Of a stretch of DNA of 64,000 nt, positions 16,646 to 29,126 are shown piece by piece; position 1 is the first letter of the stretch; each line of letters starts with the position of its first letter. The notes under the pieces were generated by a model, which was not told the DNA's origin, did no database searches, and was given only the letters and a program-made list of their open reading frames with translations. The stretch is from Allacma fusca (lineage: Eukaryota; Arthropoda; Collembola; Symphypleona; Sminthuridae). The stretch spans positions 3,906,001-3,970,000 of the forward strand of contig OX359249.1 in NCBI GenBank assembly GCA_947179485.1. Reading direction: 5' to 3'. Position numbers and translations under genes: made by a program.

Positions 16646-18848
16646 TTTATCAGATTTTCTACTTGCCTTTATTGGAGATTTAGCACAATTATACTATTAG
16701 AAACAGGTTAAAAAGTCCTTTGTATGTCTTTCAGTCATGTCGTTCGCTGTCAGTTGTCAATCTTCTTAACCGTTGTATTTAAAATGCGCACAAGCTTTTT
16801 TTTCAAATGTATTCTTCCTCGACAGGTCAGCTACGCAATCAATCTGGGCTCTTACATTAGTCTATATCAACAGCATTGACATAAACTAACAATCGAATTA
16901 CAGGATTCTAAATAGGATAGGTTAATGTAAATAAAATGTGCTGAGCTTGAGAACTAGGAATATTGGGTTGAATAGTTTAAATTTGGACCTCTTCGTAAGC
17001 ATGTTGCTATATTGTATTTATTTTTTGTGTATATTCTTCGGTCGACATTATGAAATGGCGTACAAAGGGCCTAGAAATCTTCTAAATCTTTTGTATCACA
17101 TATTACAAAAATAGGCAACCATAGGTTAGATATATATACGTATGTACTTGGAGTTGCGAAGAACTGATATTTCCAGAGACGCGCAGTTGAAGTTAACACT
17201 GTACAAAAGAATTAGCGGTTCAAATAATTCAATAAAACATAGTACCGTATTAATGTTATCGAGCAATAACGATGGCCAGTAGCTTCATTGCGATGATCCG
17301 CTAGTTTTGCTATAGAGAATAATAAAGTAAAAGATGTGAGTGCTTTCAGTTCACGCTGATTGTGAGGTAACTTAACCTGGAACTGGAACAAAGGTGATAA
17401 TAATGGTTACCTGTTACCTTTACAAACCGGTGAAGGGTAGCTTTTCAACGGAGTCGTCTATTGTGTTCCTAGTTACTTTATAGGTTTGAAATGCTAATTT
17501 ATACCTTTTCACTGCCTTCAATTTCGCTTTAAATACTACGTGAGCTTGTGTACGAAATTTGTTAAAGTGATCAAGCAATATTACGTTTTAATTAAAGACT
17601 TCCACAAACCAATCAATGTAAAGGTTTTTGTTTGGTCTGACGAATTGTAATGCCACTATTGCTACCGGAAGCTGTAACTTCTATTTAAATATTTAAATCA
17701 AGTAATAGCTTTATTACTTAACTTAATGACTAATTATTACCAAAGGCACCAAACAATGCAAGTCAGCAAATCCTAAGAAGCCATTTTTGATGCAACAGTT
17801 GAATCTTGTTTAAAAAACCCAAATTACTATTTATTTGTCTTGCATCGTGGAATCGAGTTATTTTCTCAACATTTGTAAGCCAGTTGGTTGTTAGCAATGT
17901 TAGCATGAAAACTTTCTATTACTTACATTTTTACTTTGCTCCTTATGGAAGTGTGAGAGGTCAATAAATACCAAATAAGTTTTCTCCATATGAAGACTGA
18001 ACACAGCTCTTGATGTGTGAGTCTAATCAACCAGCCAGTAATAAAAACAAAGATGAAATTCACTGTACCATGTCTGACTACTCTTCGCCTTATTTAAACC
18101 ATCTGGTTATGTTTATCGGGACCAAAATTGTATTTTGATCAAAATCAATTCACCTCCACAACCCACATATTGAAAAGACATGAAATATTTAATTCTCCCA
18201 TTTTGTGGGAAATTCTTGTCCAGCCTTTGCAGAATTATTTTATTCACCTGATCCAATATTTGAAGCCTTTCAAAACCGTGAAACAACGACTTTTAGTATC
18301 TTATAATAATCTATCTTATAATATATATAGGGCCAAGGTAAAAATTATTGTATTACTCCGCCCCTATGTATTATGTCATGTTGTAGTGCACATGCAAAAT
18401 TACTCTCACTGGAAATGAGACACGCTTAAAGTAGTATTTTCTCTCTGCAGATCAGAAATCTGTTCACACTCATTCCAGTCACCCTCCCCACAATTTTAAT
18501 TTTTTTTTCATATAACGGGAGATATATTACTATGTACACCTCTGCACTCCCTCAAAAAGACCATTTCTGTCCGGAGGAAAATGTCGCATTTTTTCAAATA
18601 TTTCCCATAACACCAGAAGAGAAGATCAAGACAAGTGTCACATACACACTCTTGCCACAAATAACCATCTTGAGTTACACGAGCATTTTTTCTCCGTAAG
18701 GACAAACATATTTCCGCATCCCGTTTCCCACTTGCCACAATGACAATCTCGTTCCGTACAGGAGCTTTCCCATTCCCACACCAATTATGTTCTAATTTTG
18801 GGTTTTAGGTCTTCGGTTACATAGTGTGCGGTTACTGTATGCAAGATG
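16646..18848. other. Intergenic stretch after TMED
   Basis: No gene is supported. The longest open frame (about 18128-18418) has no start-context or composition that suggests coding. An AATAAA near 16930 could serve as the TMED poly(A) signal. Confidence 0.45.
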
Positions 18849-18927
18849 CAGTACAACCTCATTACAAGGGATTTTCAAGGAACGTCGGTTTGTCCCTTAT
18901 AAAAACTACCCCTTTATAAGGAGCGCA
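18849..18927 (+). mobile_element. Divergent half copy of the pogo-like MITE
   Basis: Starting CAGTACAACCTC, this segment lines up with the left half of the 16140-16317 element: an ACAAGGGAT..CAAGGAAC block, then GTCCCTTATAA and CCTTTATAAGGAG in the same order. The right inverted end is missing, so this is a truncated and much older copy. Confidence 0.6.
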
Positions 18928-19554
18928 TTAATGCAATTAATTTACCCATCCGACAAAATTATTATGATATTAGTTTCATTCCTTGGCAAAGTATCAATTA
19001 TTATCTAATCTGTAAGTTACTTTATAATAATATTTTTTAATTGTTGCTTTTTCCCTTGCAATTTGCGAGTATTTGCTAATTGCGATTTGCAATGCACTTC
19101 AATTGTAAATGCATCTCAACCTCACTGCTACATTGCCGTCTGGCTTGCGAGTGCAATTGGATGCGGGTTTTGTGAGAGTGTGAGCGTGAGCCGAGCGACG
19201 GTTTCTATTACTTTCGTATGTATGTATGTTGACTATTGACTACACGTTCAGCAATTCTGCATTTCGCCTTCGCCTCGTTCGTACATAGGGTACAGAGGCT
19301 GCACATTTTGCCGTTGCCAGTGTTACACTATTTAAAAATTTTAACATTTTAAACTGAAGGTTCTATATTGGCCTCGCAAGACTTGGACCCCCTTGAATTC
19401 ATTTACGAGTAAGTATATTTTTTATCCGGAATTTAGTTTCAATTAAAAAATTAGCCTGTAATACAATTGTAGCAGGTGTTAAATTATTATTTAAAAGAAA
19501 TCAAGATCCTGGAGGCCGGTAATCATTAATTATTATTTCATCACTGCTTTCAAG

Positions 19555-19684
19555 CATTTGGGAATTCGGGAAGGACCAGGAGGACCAGGAGGAATACGAA
19601 AGAACAACAGTGGGGATGTAGATTTGTTCCGTTTCGGAGGAAACAGCCGAAGATTTACTAATTCAGTAATAGGATCATTAACAG
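19555..19684 (+). other. Possible untranslated exon of the MRPS21 transcript
   Basis: This segment is bounded by CAAG|CATTT and ACAG|GTAAAT. An upstream donor (ACGA|GTAAGT, ending at 19408) and a downstream acceptor (ATATAG|ATTCC, at 19892) could link it to the MRPS21 coding exon. One frame is open (GPGGPGGIRKNN..), but the next exon hits a stop before the MRPS21 ATG, so a 5' UTR role is the simpler reading. The evidence is splice-site pattern only. Confidence 0.3.
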
Positions 19685-19933
19685 GTAAATTATTAATTCA
19701 TTGTTCCACTCTCCACAAATTTTTGGAGTAGATTCAATTCTAATGGCAAGACATTTGAAATGAGTTGATGAATGTGTGTGAGCAATTATGGGAAATAATT
19801 AATAAGAATTCAGTGCTTTGAGTGTAATGAATAGGTGCTGATATTGCTGATTGCGGATGTTTTTTTAAAAAACATTGGTCCTCATATATAGATTCCATTT
19901 GAGGACGCATCCTAGAACAGAACCAGATTGAGA

Positions 19934-20209
19934 ATGCCGGTTCGACATAGACATGCCATGTTCATTGCACGGACCGTGCTAGTCAAGAATGATAATGTGG
20001 ACGAAGCCATGAGGATGCTAAACCGAATTATGGGTCGGGAGGGACTCTTGGATCAATTTAGAAGAACCCGGTACTATGAGAAGCCCTATCAAGTCAGAAG
20101 AAGGGTCAATTTCGAAAAAGCCACCTCTGTCTATAATGAGGACATGGGTAGGAAGATACAGCTTGTAATGAGGAAGAATCGACTGGATCCGTACCCGGGC
20201 TGTTTCTGA
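19934..20209 (+). CDS. MRPS21: Mitochondrial ribosomal protein bS21m
   Basis: This is a small-subunit protein of the mitochondrial ribosome. A single uninterrupted coding exon gives 91 aa (human MRPS21 is 87). It shows the family core: FIARTVLVKNDNVDEA, RMLNRIMGREGLLDQ, RRTRYYEKPYQVRRR, and the conserved C-terminal MRKNRLDPYPGC (human MRKNRADPWQGC). The start chosen is the ATG at 19934; the frame also opens at a TTG six bases upstream, which is not credible. The 5' UTR probably begins at an acceptor near 19891, and upstream untranslated exons are likely. An AATAAA lies about 95 bp after the stop. Confidence 0.95.
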   Translation: MPVRHRHAMFIARTVLVKNDNVDEAMRMLNRIMGREGLLDQFRRTRYYEKPYQVRRRVNFEKATSVYNEDMGRKIQLVMRKNRLDPYPGCF

Positions 20210-20303
20210 TTTATGTGATTAGTCATAAAGAAAATTATAGTCGTAAATTTTTCTGGCTTGCAGCCTTTCAGAATTTTGTTAAAGCTGTCATAGCAGGTGT
20301 GCA

Positions 20304-20309
20304 AATAAA
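20304..20309 (+). promoter_or_regulatory. Candidate poly(A) signal of MRPS21
   Basis: A canonical AATAAA lies 95 bp downstream of the MRPS21 stop codon. Confidence 0.5.
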
Positions 20310-21365
20310 TATTTCCTGGCATTATTCGAGTAATAGTCTCTTATACTGTCTATACAAGATTTTGATTGATCTTCAATGTGAATGAATCATGTACACTGCT
20401 CATTTCCTTATTCAAAATATTACTTTGAGGAGTACTAGTAATCGATTTTAAATTGGGAATAATACTATAGCACCCGAAGCCTACTGTTAATTTATTTGCT
20501 TGTTAATCCCAGGTAAACACAGGTGCACTGAATCTAGAGTTGAGAATGGCATGACGTAAATCCAGAGTATGCAATAGTGTACAAATAATGTACACTGTAC
20601 TTAGTGTACTTATTCATGGAAACAGTATAGGTGCAACAAAAAATGTTAATTAAAACTTGAAAAGTGAAAGTGAAAAGTTTGTAACAACCAATGCTAACAT
20701 TTTATTAGAGGTTGATTATATACTCTATATAGTGCACATCGCGACATACATTCAAGATAAAAGACAATCAATCAGTAATGAAATTCTTGTACGCTCAAGA
20801 AATGTGTTTCTTTCCATCTATGGTACTTCAATTTAATTACTCTATACACATGCATGTTGTAAACTAGCAATTCACGAATTCTTGTTGATACACGAACGTA
20901 ATTTGGGTGTGGAAAACCGTGTTGCATAAAAAGGAACAGTTAAGAGGTCCATGATTTAATAATAACATACATCGATTAAAATCAACAAAAAGTAAAACAT
21001 CTGAAGCTACTACTGAGGCAGCAAAAAATAGTTGCTCTCATTCACAGTACAAAAAGCTATAAATGGAATTTCTACGAAATTAATACACCATAGTTGTGTG
21101 AAGCTTACAATTACAATTAAACTACATTACTCTTTATAGTAGCTAATGAATTAATATTAAACCACTCGAAGTCCAAAATCTGCAACTTCAATTATTAATA
21201 ATACAGAGTTCACAGTTTGCTCGATCCCAATTTCAAGACCAAGATTTCATAATTATAAGAACTCTTTCGATGGCTAATTAGATGATCTACATATAATTAC
21301 TTAATTCATGTAAATGAACATTTCCTGTACATTAGACAGCTGTGTAAATGCATGTGAAACCAGGT
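20310..21365. other. Intergenic between MRPS21 and the MBD/PHD/F-box gene
   Basis: AT-rich sequence without open frames of note. The two neighbouring genes converge here, so it probably holds the 3' UTR of the minus-strand gene. Confidence 0.5.
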
Positions 21366-24300
21366 TTAAGATGTTAAAATCTCTATATTAGGACAATGTT
21401 GACTCAGTATAGAAATTCGATCTGCGGCTAAGGTCCTGGGTCCCAGAACAATTTGTTGTAGAGAAGGTACATCTTTGAGACTTTGAAATAGCCTATTCCA
21501 ATCCATTTCTTCTGCCGAGATCATCTTCCGTAAGTCTATTTGCTCTGTTTCATGTCGCTTTAGAAATTGAGTAAAAGCTTCCACATCTGAGATTCTGTGA
21601 TTTTTCATTCGGACGATTTTCCACTGCAATAAACCACACACATTCATCAAAACCCCCTTATCGACACATTTTTCACTTTAGAGATTATGTAGACATACAA
21701 GGTACAAGCGACAACACTGACACCCTAATGACAGAGATAAAATCGGGAAATGTTTAAAGCATTTAAAAAAACTGTCACAGGTGACTTTTATTCTAATGAC
21801 GATTCCACGGTACAATTACCGCAGAAAAGCACGATTGTGACTAAGCTTCGACCGCACAAAATACGTGCTGAAAACCCTTAACTGTAGGACCGCGGAGTTT
21901 ATAATTTAGGAAATTAATATAAAACAAATAACTAGTGGTCAGTATTGAGGATTGTATTGTACTTAAAATGTTTCATGATATTGTTTACCAGATTTCCATC
22001 CGTTGCAACAGTATTCCATAATTGGCAGACTCGAGACGCTCGTAATAAATCTTTGACATTTAAGTACTGAAAAACTTGTTGAATTACTTCTTGATCTGAG
22101 TCAAATTTATGAGCACTTTTCAACCCAGCTTTTTGTACCCCCTTGTTATTGTTTTCTGTTGCTGAAGAATTCTGTGAGCTTGGTAGAGACGTAGTTCTCT
22201 TTGTCGCATCGGAGTTATTCTTTGTTCCAGGAATCAGTTTTTTTATAACTTTCCCTTTATTACTGGCTAATGTTGAGGGCGCTTCACTCCCTCCTCGAGG
22301 AACAGCAACAAATTTCTTTGTGCCAATACTAACGACGCTTTGAACGTATCTCTTAAAAGGTGGGAAACCTCCGGGTCCTTTGTTAATAATGGGAACAGGT
22401 GGCTGCAAAGATTTCAATCCTCGACCCACTTCTTTAATTTCCCTAAAAATTGTATCCGAAAGTCGGCCTGGCCCAGTAATTGAACCACCCAGATTTGGCA
22501 TTAATGCTCTACCTTTCGGTAAAACTGTTGGCATTTTCTGTTGATGCTGCTGCTGCTGTCCTGTTGTTGTTCCTTTCATTTTCGGAGGCATAAGTCCTAA
22601 TGATAGCGATTTACTTTTACTCATGGGCGCCAAATTGGGAACAGGGAGTCGTGGACGTATTGAGATCGGCGTAATGGTCAAGTTGCGATTCGACAAATTT
22701 GGTAAAAGTCTCGAACTCTTCGGAGGTCGTCCACGACCTCGCTTCATTGTAATTGGGGATATGGACATGCTGTCGTCGGTAGGTCGGAGTATTGACATGC
22801 CTGATGACATCTTGTTAACTGTACCTTTATTCGAATTCAAGGAGGGAAATGCTCGTCCTAATGGGGGTGGCGGCATCATATTCATGCGAGGGGGAAGCAT
22901 TTTGTATTTTGAGTTAATTCCTGGGAATTTTCCTCCTCCAAATTTAGGAAATGCAGGAAGGAGAGGAGGGGGTGGCTTTTTTACTTTTAAAGATTCCCCT
23001 AGTTTAGGCATCCAACCAGTCTTTTTTGCCGCGTCCATTGTATTAGTTGTACTGGAAGTAGACGATGATCCTTTCGCTCCATGACTAAGTGATGCACTAC
23101 TCATAGTCGGTCTGACAATTTCTTCAACGTGCTCACCTTCGCAATTCTGCAATACACGCATACTTATATTTGAAACAACCTGCCACTCATGATGATAAGA
23201 TTGCTTTTAAAGTATTCACTATAGTAGACACAACTATATATGTTTCTTGTATAAAATTATACGTACCGCGCAAAGAAAATTTTTAAAGTTCAAGTTGGGA
23301 GGTAATGCCAAACATTCAGGATGATATAGGCATAAACATCGCTTGCATTGAAGAGTGGGAATTTCCCCTGTCATTCCTGGACATCGAATAGAGCAAGGTA
23401 GCAACTCCTCTGACCCTTGCTCTTCTCCTTCGATCGACGTTTCTTCGGTCCTGTGATTTTCTCTTGAATTCAACATTGGCATGCCGGAGTACATTTCATC
23501 GTCAGGTTGCGATCCGTCATCAATACTGCACATACATATTCGTTATTACGTCCCCACATTTTCAAATTAGCGTAGTTTAAACATAGCACAGATATTACTG
23601 CTGCGACTTACGCATCAAATAGAGAGGATTGGGAGTGGTTGTGGAAAGCGGATATTTGAAATAGATCACTGTCGTTACCACCATTATAGTCTGACATCGG
23701 CGCGCTCTTTGGCTCCACCTTTTTGGTCGGTGGTCTTCCACGTCTTCTTACAACTGAATCATCTGCCCCACCCCCTGTAAAGTCCTCTTTTCCTCGCGGA
23801 TATTTCGGTGGTAACATTCCCATTTCCATGTCATTATCACTTTGACTGTACAAAAATTACAACAATGTTCACTTAAGTTACAAAAGGTCTTGACGCGTGA
23901 ATAACATTCCAAAACTACTAGGTCAAAATTTCAGCAGTCTCTTACTATTCAACATCCTTCTTAGTCCCAGTCTTCGAACGCTTCTCAGGATATACAAAAG
24001 TTTGACTTGTTGCATACCGTTTTGGGGGCTGAATAGATCTTCTAGAAGAGCTGCTTTTAAGTTTAATTCCAGTCGGCGAGTCCGAGCTTGGACTGCTTTT
24101 TATTACCTCATTTGCATTTAATTTCTTCACTTTTCCAGCAGCTCCTTTATTCGGAGTAATTGTAATAGAATGTCGCCCGCTCACTATTTTTCGTATTATC
24201 TCCTTTTTGGGATCCCGAATTCCAATAGGAGCTTTGCCAAATGTGAAGTTTTTAATCGAAAGGCCCTCCACTGGTTCCTTATCAACTGATTACACAAACA

Positions 24301-25201
24301 ATTTAAGATTTAACATTCCGAATTTCTTTTTATCCCAGCATCCATCAGTTTTACAGTAATAATGAAAGGTAAAGTGCAACTGAAAACGTGTGTTTAATTT
24401 CAATAGGATGACTTTTAATACTCACGTGAAATGGCTATTTGCTTCATAGATCTTATCTTATTTCCAGCAGGGTCTCTATAAAAAACTTCTCCTATGGATG
24501 TCAACTGGTAATCGCCAAGTTCTGCTCCCGATGGAGCAGGATGAATACGTACAACAACTTCTCTAGTCCAACCTATCAAATAAAAAGTAAGCCAATATTG
24601 GAGCTGCCACAAGAAAGCGTGTCAACGAAAACTCAAAGATAATCTAACCATGATAGAAGGGTTCCCTGTAGGTGTCATTTACATAATCCAAGTTTCCAAG
24701 AACTTTCCTTTGCTCATCTAGTTCAGCTTCCATTATACGCTCTTCTTCCCTCTTTTTCCATTCTTCCGGGTCAACAATTTTAATAGCTATATCCGAACCA
24801 CTTTCTTCTTCAAATAGGTCTCGAGGAACAACAATTGGCTTCTTATAACTTTTGAGAACTGTAAGAGTGCTAATGAGCTGCTCCTCTTCTAGCTGTTGAA
24901 CTATATCGTACAAAATAGCAGATTTTCTATCTACTAGTGGACAAATTATTTTCTCTTCTGAATCAAATCCTTTGACTCGTTTTTTGATGTTTCCCTTGAC
25001 GAAGCCAAGCTCAGGTTTCACGAGATATTCATTCTCTTCACCCTCGAACACTGGTCCTTGGTACAAAATGGGTTCATTTTGATCCATCTCCATATTCTCC
25101 GAGTCGTCCATTCCTAGCAGGTCCGACTCTTTATGATCATCGCTGTCACCGAGCGCCATCACAGGGGTATTAGATAATTGGGGTAGCGCTGCAACTTCCA
25201 T
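21366..25201 (-). CDS. MBD / AT-hook / PHD / F-box chromatin protein, seven exons
   Basis: Predicted exons are 24649-25201, 24426-24572, 23946-24285, 23612-23845, 23267-23525, 21989-23146 and 21366-21623, totalling 2949 bp and 982 aa with every phase consistent. From the N-terminus there is an acidic/basic region, then a methyl-CpG-binding (TAM) fold (GWTREVVVRIHP, GEVFYRDPAGNKIRS). An AT-hook RRRGRPP follows, then a PHD finger (CSIRC, LQCKRCLCLYHPEC, FLCANC). Next are a second AT-hook KRGRGRPPK, a long Pro/Met/Lys-rich linker, and an F-box (EVIQQVFQYLNVKDLLRASRV) followed by a short LRR-like tail (LWKIVRMKN, SLQQIVLGPRT). It probably binds nucleosomes and recruits SKP1/cullin, by inference from the domains. 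It may be the arthropod six-banded-type MBD protein, but that is from memory and uncertain. A splice acceptor 4 bp before the ATG implies an upstream 5' UTR exon. Confidence 0.85.
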
Positions 25202-27880
25202 GCTTCTACGAAAAGTTAACAAATATCTACTATTAATACTGAAGAACATCACCTAACACTACACTTTTTCTCACATAAATACACATGCCTCATATTAATT
25301 GACCACTTCAAAAACTAAAGCTCCTACGATCATCCAATCCCACCGTCACACTTAAATCATTTTACAACAACCCCACACTTATCTACATCCAACCACAAGA
25401 TTTCTCAAAACATATACCTCCAGCACCAAATTTTTCCTGTTTTGTCGTACGCACTCACAATTCCGACCGCTCTTTCGAAGCTCAACTAACTACCTACACA
25501 AAGCCCAGGTTTTAATTCAATAATTCAAATATGTAAATCCATTCCACAATTCCACCCAAAAAATATAACAATAATTTCCAAGAATATCCCAATAATACTA
25601 ATACTCCCCACACAATAATTGTATTACACCCTGACAATATTATTCTCACTCAAAATCCTTTCTCCCTCGTCATTTAATAAAACTTACAATCTCAATTTCA
25701 TACACATGTAACCATAACTATGCCTGTCACGTAAAAAAAAAGAAGTAAAGTCACAACGTCACAAGTCCCACACTGTCCAGCCCCCTCGACCCGCTACAAT
25801 TCCAGCTGCACGCTTTAGAGCCGCTCCACTATTTCTCCAGCAATTATTTTTAAAAAAATACGCATAAATATATACACGTAATAACTCACTCTCCAGAACG
25901 TTTGCTCTTGAAATATGACGGCGTCCCCAAGACTAAAAAAAGAAACTGGATGCAGAACTGAACCTACAAAATTCCTAGGCTTATCACACTTCCCCTAGAG
26001 AGAAAAAAACGAATGAAATTTATAATGGTATCCAAATAAAAAATGCCAGCACACAAACAACATCCTCGTCCTTCAAAAGCAGACGAAACCTTGGTTTGTA
26101 CAGTCAATTGAGTAGTGCTTGGCATGTAACACATATAGTGCAATATCTAACAACCCTTGCTCAGACTCTGCTATTCCTTTGACGAGAGAAAAATAAAATG
26201 GAAGAATTAGTATTAACATGATAACTTGTTCATTTACTATATACACTGATTCGAAAAAATGAGACGGTTCTTACTCCAGGTTTGAAGTTGAGTCCTGAGG
26301 ACTTTCAAGATGCCCTTTCACAACCAGTACCCAGAATTGTGTTGTTGGAGCGGAGCAGTGTCACGTTAGCACTTCCTATTTCCCTTTCCGAGTCTCCAAA
26401 TATCTCTTATTTTTCGGAGGGGAAAATCGTATTTTTATAATAGTTACACTTTGACTCTGTATAATGTAACCAAGTAAGTACATATGAAAGTAGTACTGGA
26501 TCCGTCCCGAAGAACGGAGTGTTGAAGTTTTTACAGCTATACACAAAAATACAATGAGAGCGTACACTGGGATGTTGAGGAGTAGCTGGAAACCGTCTGC
26601 TACAACTTCATGCCCAAGTCCATGGAGTGCGGACTCGAGTAGCCGAAGTGAGCCATCTCATAGCGCCGCCATAGCCGAGGAGCTACTTCCTAGCCCGTGT
26701 AGGCGGTAGTCGCTCGTGTGTTTAACAAGGCAAAGCATTTCCCATTAAAGTCTGTACATCTCACATCCCTTTATGCTCCACCAATGTCACGTGGACTCAA
26801 ATACCGGGCATTTACAAATACTCCAAAACTTGCGGCTTCCCTGAGTCGAGTGATGCTCAGATCCCGTCTTCGTATTTACAATCAACAGCCCCAGCCGTGT
26901 CTCCTAGCCTCTGGCCTGTAATAATCTTTGTCTTTTCTCCGGAGTTCCACCGTCGTCTCAGTGCTCACTACGGCTCAGTCAGGAGGTAGTGGCAGATGGG
27001 GCAAGTTGAGAATCTTCCCAGGATTATGACCATGGAGGCTTTTGTTCATGCCAAAAATGTAAATAAATATAGATAATATAAATAAATATTTGCATATGTT
27101 CTTATTTACTGCAGAGATTTTTTAATCTGTAAATAAGCTTTAAATATTTTATATGAAAGAGTTTTATGCCATTTTATGGGTCTGAATTTTTGGGTCTGAA
27201 TTTTTTGAATAATATTTTGGTTTTAGGGGTGATAGTTGTCTTAGTCGTAAGTACTTGTGTAATACAGGGATTTTACGACCGTATTATCCATGCCAGAGCA
27301 TCAACAGTAATTTGTGGGCTCATTATCAGGTCAACTTTATTTTCAAATTTTAGAGAAACGTTACTTGGAGTTTAATTTTTGAGTGTTTCCAATTGATTTT
27401 GTAGGCTGGATAGTAGGTCTGTGGATCTGACTTTGGTAGATGGTAGTGACACTGACATGACTGTACTTTAAAATGAATATTATGCATACTTTAACACGAA
27501 GGGAATGAATGGCCCGAATCCAAGAAGAGTAAAGTGATACTTGGCCTAGTGGAATATTGGGTATATGCGGGTTTATTTTATTGTAGTATGATAATCCAAA
27601 TAGAAAATTCCATAGAAATGAGTTCCATTATCCAAATACTATATGAAATGTTAAAAGTTGTAATGACTTCGGAGTTTAATAATTCTCTAAAAGTATCTTT
27701 TCGACAAGTAGTAGTCTGTGCCAATTTACATAATATTATGTTTGTTTGGAGACAATCTTTCGTTTCGTGAGTTCGCTTTAGACAAAACTTCCAGGAAACA
27801 ATAGAGGAAACTAGTTTGTACTTATCATACGCGAGGATGACAAAACCAGGTTTCGATATTGGTTGAGAAGAGAGCAGACC
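25202..27880. other. Intergenic region between two divergent genes
   Basis: The MBD/PHD/F-box gene and the secreted-protein gene point away from each other, so promoters and 5' UTRs of both should lie here. A relatively GC-richer stretch at about 26570-27010 stands out from the AT-rich surroundings and could be a promoter or non-coding exon. No coding gene or RNA gene is supported. Confidence 0.4.
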
Positions 27881-29023
27881 ATGCCACACTATGTCAGTAC
27901 CCAAATAATACATTTAGTTATGTTCTTGCTGGTGGCAGAATTTATTGAGGAAGCATTTCAAGATATACCTATGGTTCATGGAAAACATCGAGAGTTGAAG
28001 AGGCATAGATTCAAGAAAAAACACAATCATACCCCACACCATCATCGCAAATCAGTAACTTCTGATGTTCATGAATACGATTTCCTCCCCAGTGAAGATA
28101 ATCCTTTAGATTTAAAAAATGATAAAATGAAGAAAGAGGAAGAGGTTAATGAACCTATTACTTCATTCGGGCGGGGGATGATGATTAGGAGAGGCAAAAC
28201 CAACAAAGGTAAAGGTATTTCTCCCATGCAGCAGAAATATCAAAATCCAATACCAAGTCCAGGGAAAAGTACCAGTCCAGCTAATATAGAAGAACGGGTA
28301 AAATTAGTGATAGAGAAGATACATGAACTGAAAGCTCGTTTGGCAAACCACAATGGAAGTGAAATTAACAATTCTGAGCAAGCCCCCGAACCTGGAAAAT
28401 CTGGACGTTCAGTGGCTATTTCGAAACATATCTCCAGAAAATTCTTTAAAATGGGTAGAGGGATTGCAAGCTCTGTTGATCTAAGCACAACACCGAGCTC
28501 CGGGATAGCAGTAAGAGGAGCTGCACCACAAGACAACACAGACAAGGAATATATGCAGGAGAGTCAGTCCGAAGCTCCCCCTGTTCGTGTTTGGGGGGAT
28601 GAATGTGTTCCGAATTTTGATGCTGAACACAATCAAATTGATGATGAGTGTTCCATTTACACCAGGTATGCGTTCGGAGAAAAGAACGCAAATAAATTGT
28701 CTTGTGATGCCGAAGACCTCATTTGCCAATGTTTACCCGACGAAAATAATAATCGAGCCGAATTTTCCAAAGAATTACAAATTTGCCTCCTCCCGAGGTA
28801 CTACACTTGCACAACTACCCAAGAATGCGCTCCTTTGTTGACTTGTTCAAAGGCTACTGCAAGGGATTATGAAATAGACCCTAATATTAAACAAGGATTT
28901 CCTAAGATCTGCAGGCTGATGTTAAATATAACAAATGAAGCGGTGATAACTTTTGATAACAATAGACTGAGCTTAGTTAATGTAATTTTATTTGTTTTGA
29001 ATTCGCTACGTATTCTCCCATAG
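27881..29023 (+). CDS. Unrecognised secreted protein with ten-cysteine C-terminal domain
   Basis: This is a single open frame of 380 aa; the ATG at 27881 is preferred over an upstream in-frame TTG. Residues about 6-24 (QIIHLVMFLLVAEFIEE) form a probable signal peptide. The middle is long, charged and low in order: His/Lys/Arg-rich near the start (KKKHNHTPHHHRK), later Ser/Gly/Pro-rich. The last 130 residues hold ten cysteines, beginning DECVPNF and including LICQCLP, YTCTTTQEC and TCSKA, ending KICRL; this would fit five disulfides. The spacing faintly recalls EB-type or whey-acidic modules but I cannot assign a family. The C-terminus is hydrophobic (SLVNVILFVLNSLRILP), as expected for a GPI signal. 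I infer a secreted or cell-surface protein of unknown role. Confidence 0.7.
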   Translation: MPHYVSTQIIHLVMFLLVAEFIEEAFQDIPMVHGKHRELKRHRFKKKHNHTPHHHRKSVTSDVHEYDFLPSEDNPLDLKNDKMKKEEEVNEPITSFGRGMMIRRGKTNKGKGISPMQQKYQNPIPSPGKSTSPANIEERVKLVIEKIHELKARLANHNGSEINNSEQAPEPGKSGRSVAISKHISRKFFKMGRGIASSVDLSTTPSSGIAVRGAAPQDNTDKEYMQESQSEAPPVRVWGDECVPNFDAEHNQIDDECSIYTRYAFGEKNANKLSCDAEDLICQCLPDENNNRAEFSKELQICLLPRYYTCTTTQECAPLLTCSKATARDYEIDPNIKQGFPKICRLMLNITNEAVITFDNNRLSLVNVILFVLNSLRILP

Positions 29024-29126
29024 TGGTAAGCTTGCCTTTCTAAAATTTACGCAAGTAAATGTACACTGGCGGCTCTGATTTCCTAATAAAACGTTTTTCT
29101 TCGAGTAAAGCTTACTTTCCAAATCA

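Noticed and set aside
18128-18418. 96-codon plus-strand open frame
   Set aside because: No ATG-supported start, no splice context, no recognisable motif and AT-driven composition.
22623-23084. 153-codon plus-strand open frame
   Set aside because: It lies antisense to the long Pro/Gly-rich exon of the MBD/PHD/F-box gene, and its Gly-rich composition mirrors that exon.
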